Below, in pieces: positions 63,101 to 64,000 of a stretch of DNA of 64,000 bases; within the stretch, counting starts at the first letter, position 1; each line of letters begins with the position of its first letter. The stretch is taken from positions 434,001 to 498,000 of the forward strand of contig JAFDZC010000018.1 in assembly GCA_018267095.1 (NCBI GenBank). The letters run 5' to 3'. The translations under genes and the position numbers were made by a program. The notes under the pieces were generated by a model, which did no database searches, was not told the origin of the DNA, and saw nothing but the letters and a program-made list of their open reading frames with translations. The DNA comes from Bacteroidota bacterium (GTDB taxonomy: Bacteria > Bacteroidota > Bacteroidia > Flavobacteriales > Flavobacteriaceae).

Positions 63101-64000
63101 GAGACTGAAACCATTACCAAATAATTTTGATTACACTCCAATAAAGTACATCCAAGTGAATGGGACTTTTTCAGAACATACTAATGATGCAGAAGCTGAA
63201 ATGGTCTTGTCGATAATAGACAAAAATATCAACAGATTGCCGAATGGGAAATATCCGTCTCTGGGCATTGCAACTTTTAACATAGCACAACGGAATCTCA
63301 TAAAGAGTAAAATCATTGAAAGACAAAAGTTTTCAAAATTTGAAGCATTCAATAGCAAAATTCAAGAGCTAGAAGAAAACGGAATGTTCATTAAGAATCT
63401 AGAAAACATTCAAGGGGATGAGCGCGATGTTATTATATTATCAACAACCTATGGTGTGAGTAAAGACAGAAAATTTGCGCAAAGATTTGGTCCAATAAAC
63501 CACTCAAAGGGATATAAGTTGTTGAATGTTATTATAACCAGAGCAAAATATAAAGTGTATTGTTGCACCTCTATTCCTGAACAGGTATTTTTGAATTACA
63601 AAGATTATTTGATTACTGAAGGTTCAAATAATAAGAGAGCAGTGATGTATGCTTATCTTGCCTATTGTAAAGCAGTAAGTGAGTCGAATAGTGACTTAAG
63701 ACTTTCTGTTCTTACTACTTTGGCCGAAAATACTACTAAAAGTACTGGTTTTGATGTATATCGGGGAGGCGATTTGGAATCACCTTTTGAGGAAGAAGTA
63801 TATCAGAGTTTAGCTGATCATTTTGGTACGGAAAAATTGATAATGCAGCTTCCTTACGCTGGATTTCGAATAGATATCGTTTATGATCCAAAATTAGTTG
63901 GTGTACCCAAAATTGCTATCGAATGTGATGGTGCAAAATATCATTCAAGTAATGAAGCCTATTTATACGATATGCACAGGCAAAAAATCCTTGAGAAACA
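60120..64000 (+). CDS. Very large SF1 helicase with C-terminal restriction-endonuclease-like domain, cut by window end
   Basis: The reading frame is open for at least 1293 codons from ATG 60120 and runs past base 64000. Walker A is GPPGTGKS (residues 317-324), the next helicase motif is IVVCEKRTALEVLHNAL, and the Walker B motif is MFDEASQ (D890, E891). Later SF1 motifs follow: IAGDEHQMPPS, DFHYRSRHP, NIQGDERDVIILS and VIITRAKYKVYCC. A long coiled-coil-rich insert of about 450 residues separates motifs I and II. The C-terminal domain shows SPFEEEVYQSL (1221 on), FRIDIVY and AIECDGAKYH (E1268, D1270), the pattern of the Vsr/MTES_1575-type nuclease. The layout matches helicase-nuclease fusions of defence islands. 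Confidence 0.9.
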   Translation, partial: MELTGKLLTELQRRLKIGNRRGVHLNAIPANSRYKFDLNRLASIDKNLPNSFLDALLTELPLKFRISWKDNVPDLNSLFEEDQSQLVKITKAFENLINQTEVIESEKGINTFGFGFPILVRRDKADNKLTVAPILIWSLRIKRTKEFNTWEILRNEEDPIYVNEVLINHLQSDIGIEIEQIPQEMLDDGLISKEELIEICSKLIRAVNTISPEDIEDTLKKKLVNIVSIGDKAHYEKLPLNPSNSFIDFGGLFSIYEVQKQNIINDYNNLMELESMRINLEDMNEHHFQSISSIETDPTQQSILHSLESTRNILIQGPPGTGKSQTLTAVLINALENNKKTIVVCEKRTALEVLHNALIEKGLNYHCVLIRDIIKDRKTVVDSVRDRVDNSEYKRYRYNYSKESLDNIINKAKNLIQSINKKHQKIGEEIFGDKNWTKIVGKLLKEQKNFNNEVNLNIDKNRFEYNTQELNTLLDLLQRGQFLYESYLPISSRSFLNSSKFMSDNPYLIEQKINEDFDFYSFQLSEVKKLHEQVSSEFYENRKSAFGRQLDRVNNIIDSISIVFQKNEQNEDLINESRINSFFYKITSLFSGIKKETISDYKKLQFLFSQLENEMQLSKDLPSIRFDGNLLTKKKEFSDCINNIEITKSQFEITIQNEFKKIDLLQSDLNEFDLKSLPRLKEKLFALEDKIKNDNWVNEKIELSEFDNFLNNVTDLIHHKKEYFNTDYDLFTIEFKWFQFYNSLSEINKSIVDELKSKSNWSKTFMVFYLNSMLVNSASLDLPTNDEEHKELDLALNSIESEQFKFIREFWFSKQIDLTREFEQRNTNLSVENLYNKRSSNRFKRLSLRQIVQYDADLFTNFFPIILTSPDVASNLFKGMNGYFDIVMFDEASQLRLEDNLPAILKGKQIVIAGDEHQMPPSSYFSKMFDGSIEDEEDIEEEEIVVDRDNMLLSCESLLDFASELNFQKKHLDFHYRSRHPFLIDFSNFAFYNQRLKPLPNNFDYTPIKYIQVNGTFSEHTNDAEAEMVLSIIDKNINRLPNGKYPSLGIATFNIAQRNLIKSKIIERQKFSKFEAFNSKIQELEENGMFIKNLENIQGDERDVIILSTTYGVSKDRKFAQRFGPINHSKGYKLLNVIITRAKYKVYCCTSIPEQVFLNYKDYLITEGSNNKRAVMYAYLAYCKAVSESNSDLRLSVLTTLAENTTKSTGFDVYRGGDLESPFEEEVYQSLADHFGTEKLIMQLPYAGFRIDIVYDPKLVGVPKIAIECDGAKYHSSNEAYLYDMHRQKILEK

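Overview
The window is a piece of a Bacteroidota chromosome, almost certainly Flavobacterium or a close relative in the Flavobacteriaceae. The reasons are the gld gliding/type IX secretion cluster (gldKLMN), a secreted protein with a type IX C-terminal sorting domain, exosortase F with its partner protein, a short RpoD, promoters of the TTG-N17-23-TAnnTTTG type, and genes that mostly lack Shine-Dalgarno sequences.

Layout. 1-8.6 kb is the end of the division and cell wall (dcw) cluster: murD (3' end), ftsW, murG, murC, ftsQ, ftsA, ftsZ. 8.6-13.2 kb holds a secreted protein, a YqeY-like protein, tRNA-Arg followed by a 107-bp tandem repeat, a CBS protein and a type IX cargo protein. 13.2-19.5 kb is mostly minus-strand housekeeping: rpe, rpoD, a lipoprotein, pnp, rpsO and a GAF protein. 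19.6-23.3 kb carries xrtF with its partner and a membrane protein/kinase/response-regulator operon. 23.5-29.3 kb carries an ATP-cone nuclease with a beta-CASP hydrolase, a metal-handling operon (HYC_CC_PP protein, TonB receptor, HMA protein) and a DedA protein. 29.4-37.1 kb is a minus-strand run: groEL, groES, secG, a TPR protein, lptE, a lipoprotein, a sigma-54-type activator and miaB. 37.4-46 kb is topA, an arginase-fold protein and gldKLMN. 46-53.2 kb holds an FAD oxidoreductase, a DUF983 protein, an ABC-F ATPase, a GNAT-like protein, a DUF1761 protein and two tandem leucine-rich-repeat proteins.

At 53.4 kb an initiator tRNA-fMet is followed at once by a tyrosine recombinase and a visibly more AT-rich stretch that runs off the window. 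This looks like the left end of an integrated island. Its cargo is one tightly packed plus-strand operon: a K+-channel-like protein, a SIR2-family NADase-like protein, a HerA-type ATPase, a 73-residue KTSC-domain protein, a predicted PD-(D/E)XK nuclease and a very large SF1 helicase with a C-terminal nuclease domain (cut by the window end). SIR2 plus HerA is a known anti-phage pair. The six-gene arrangement, with a channel at the front and KTSC, nuclease and helicase-nuclease behind, is the best candidate here for an undescribed system.

Other structure includes a hairpin-forming interspersed repeat with three covarying copies, a pair of 20-bp-spaced TCGAT repeats shared by the gldK and LRR upstream regions, and several promoters and terminators readable by eye. 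No rRNA, CRISPR array or insertion sequence was seen.
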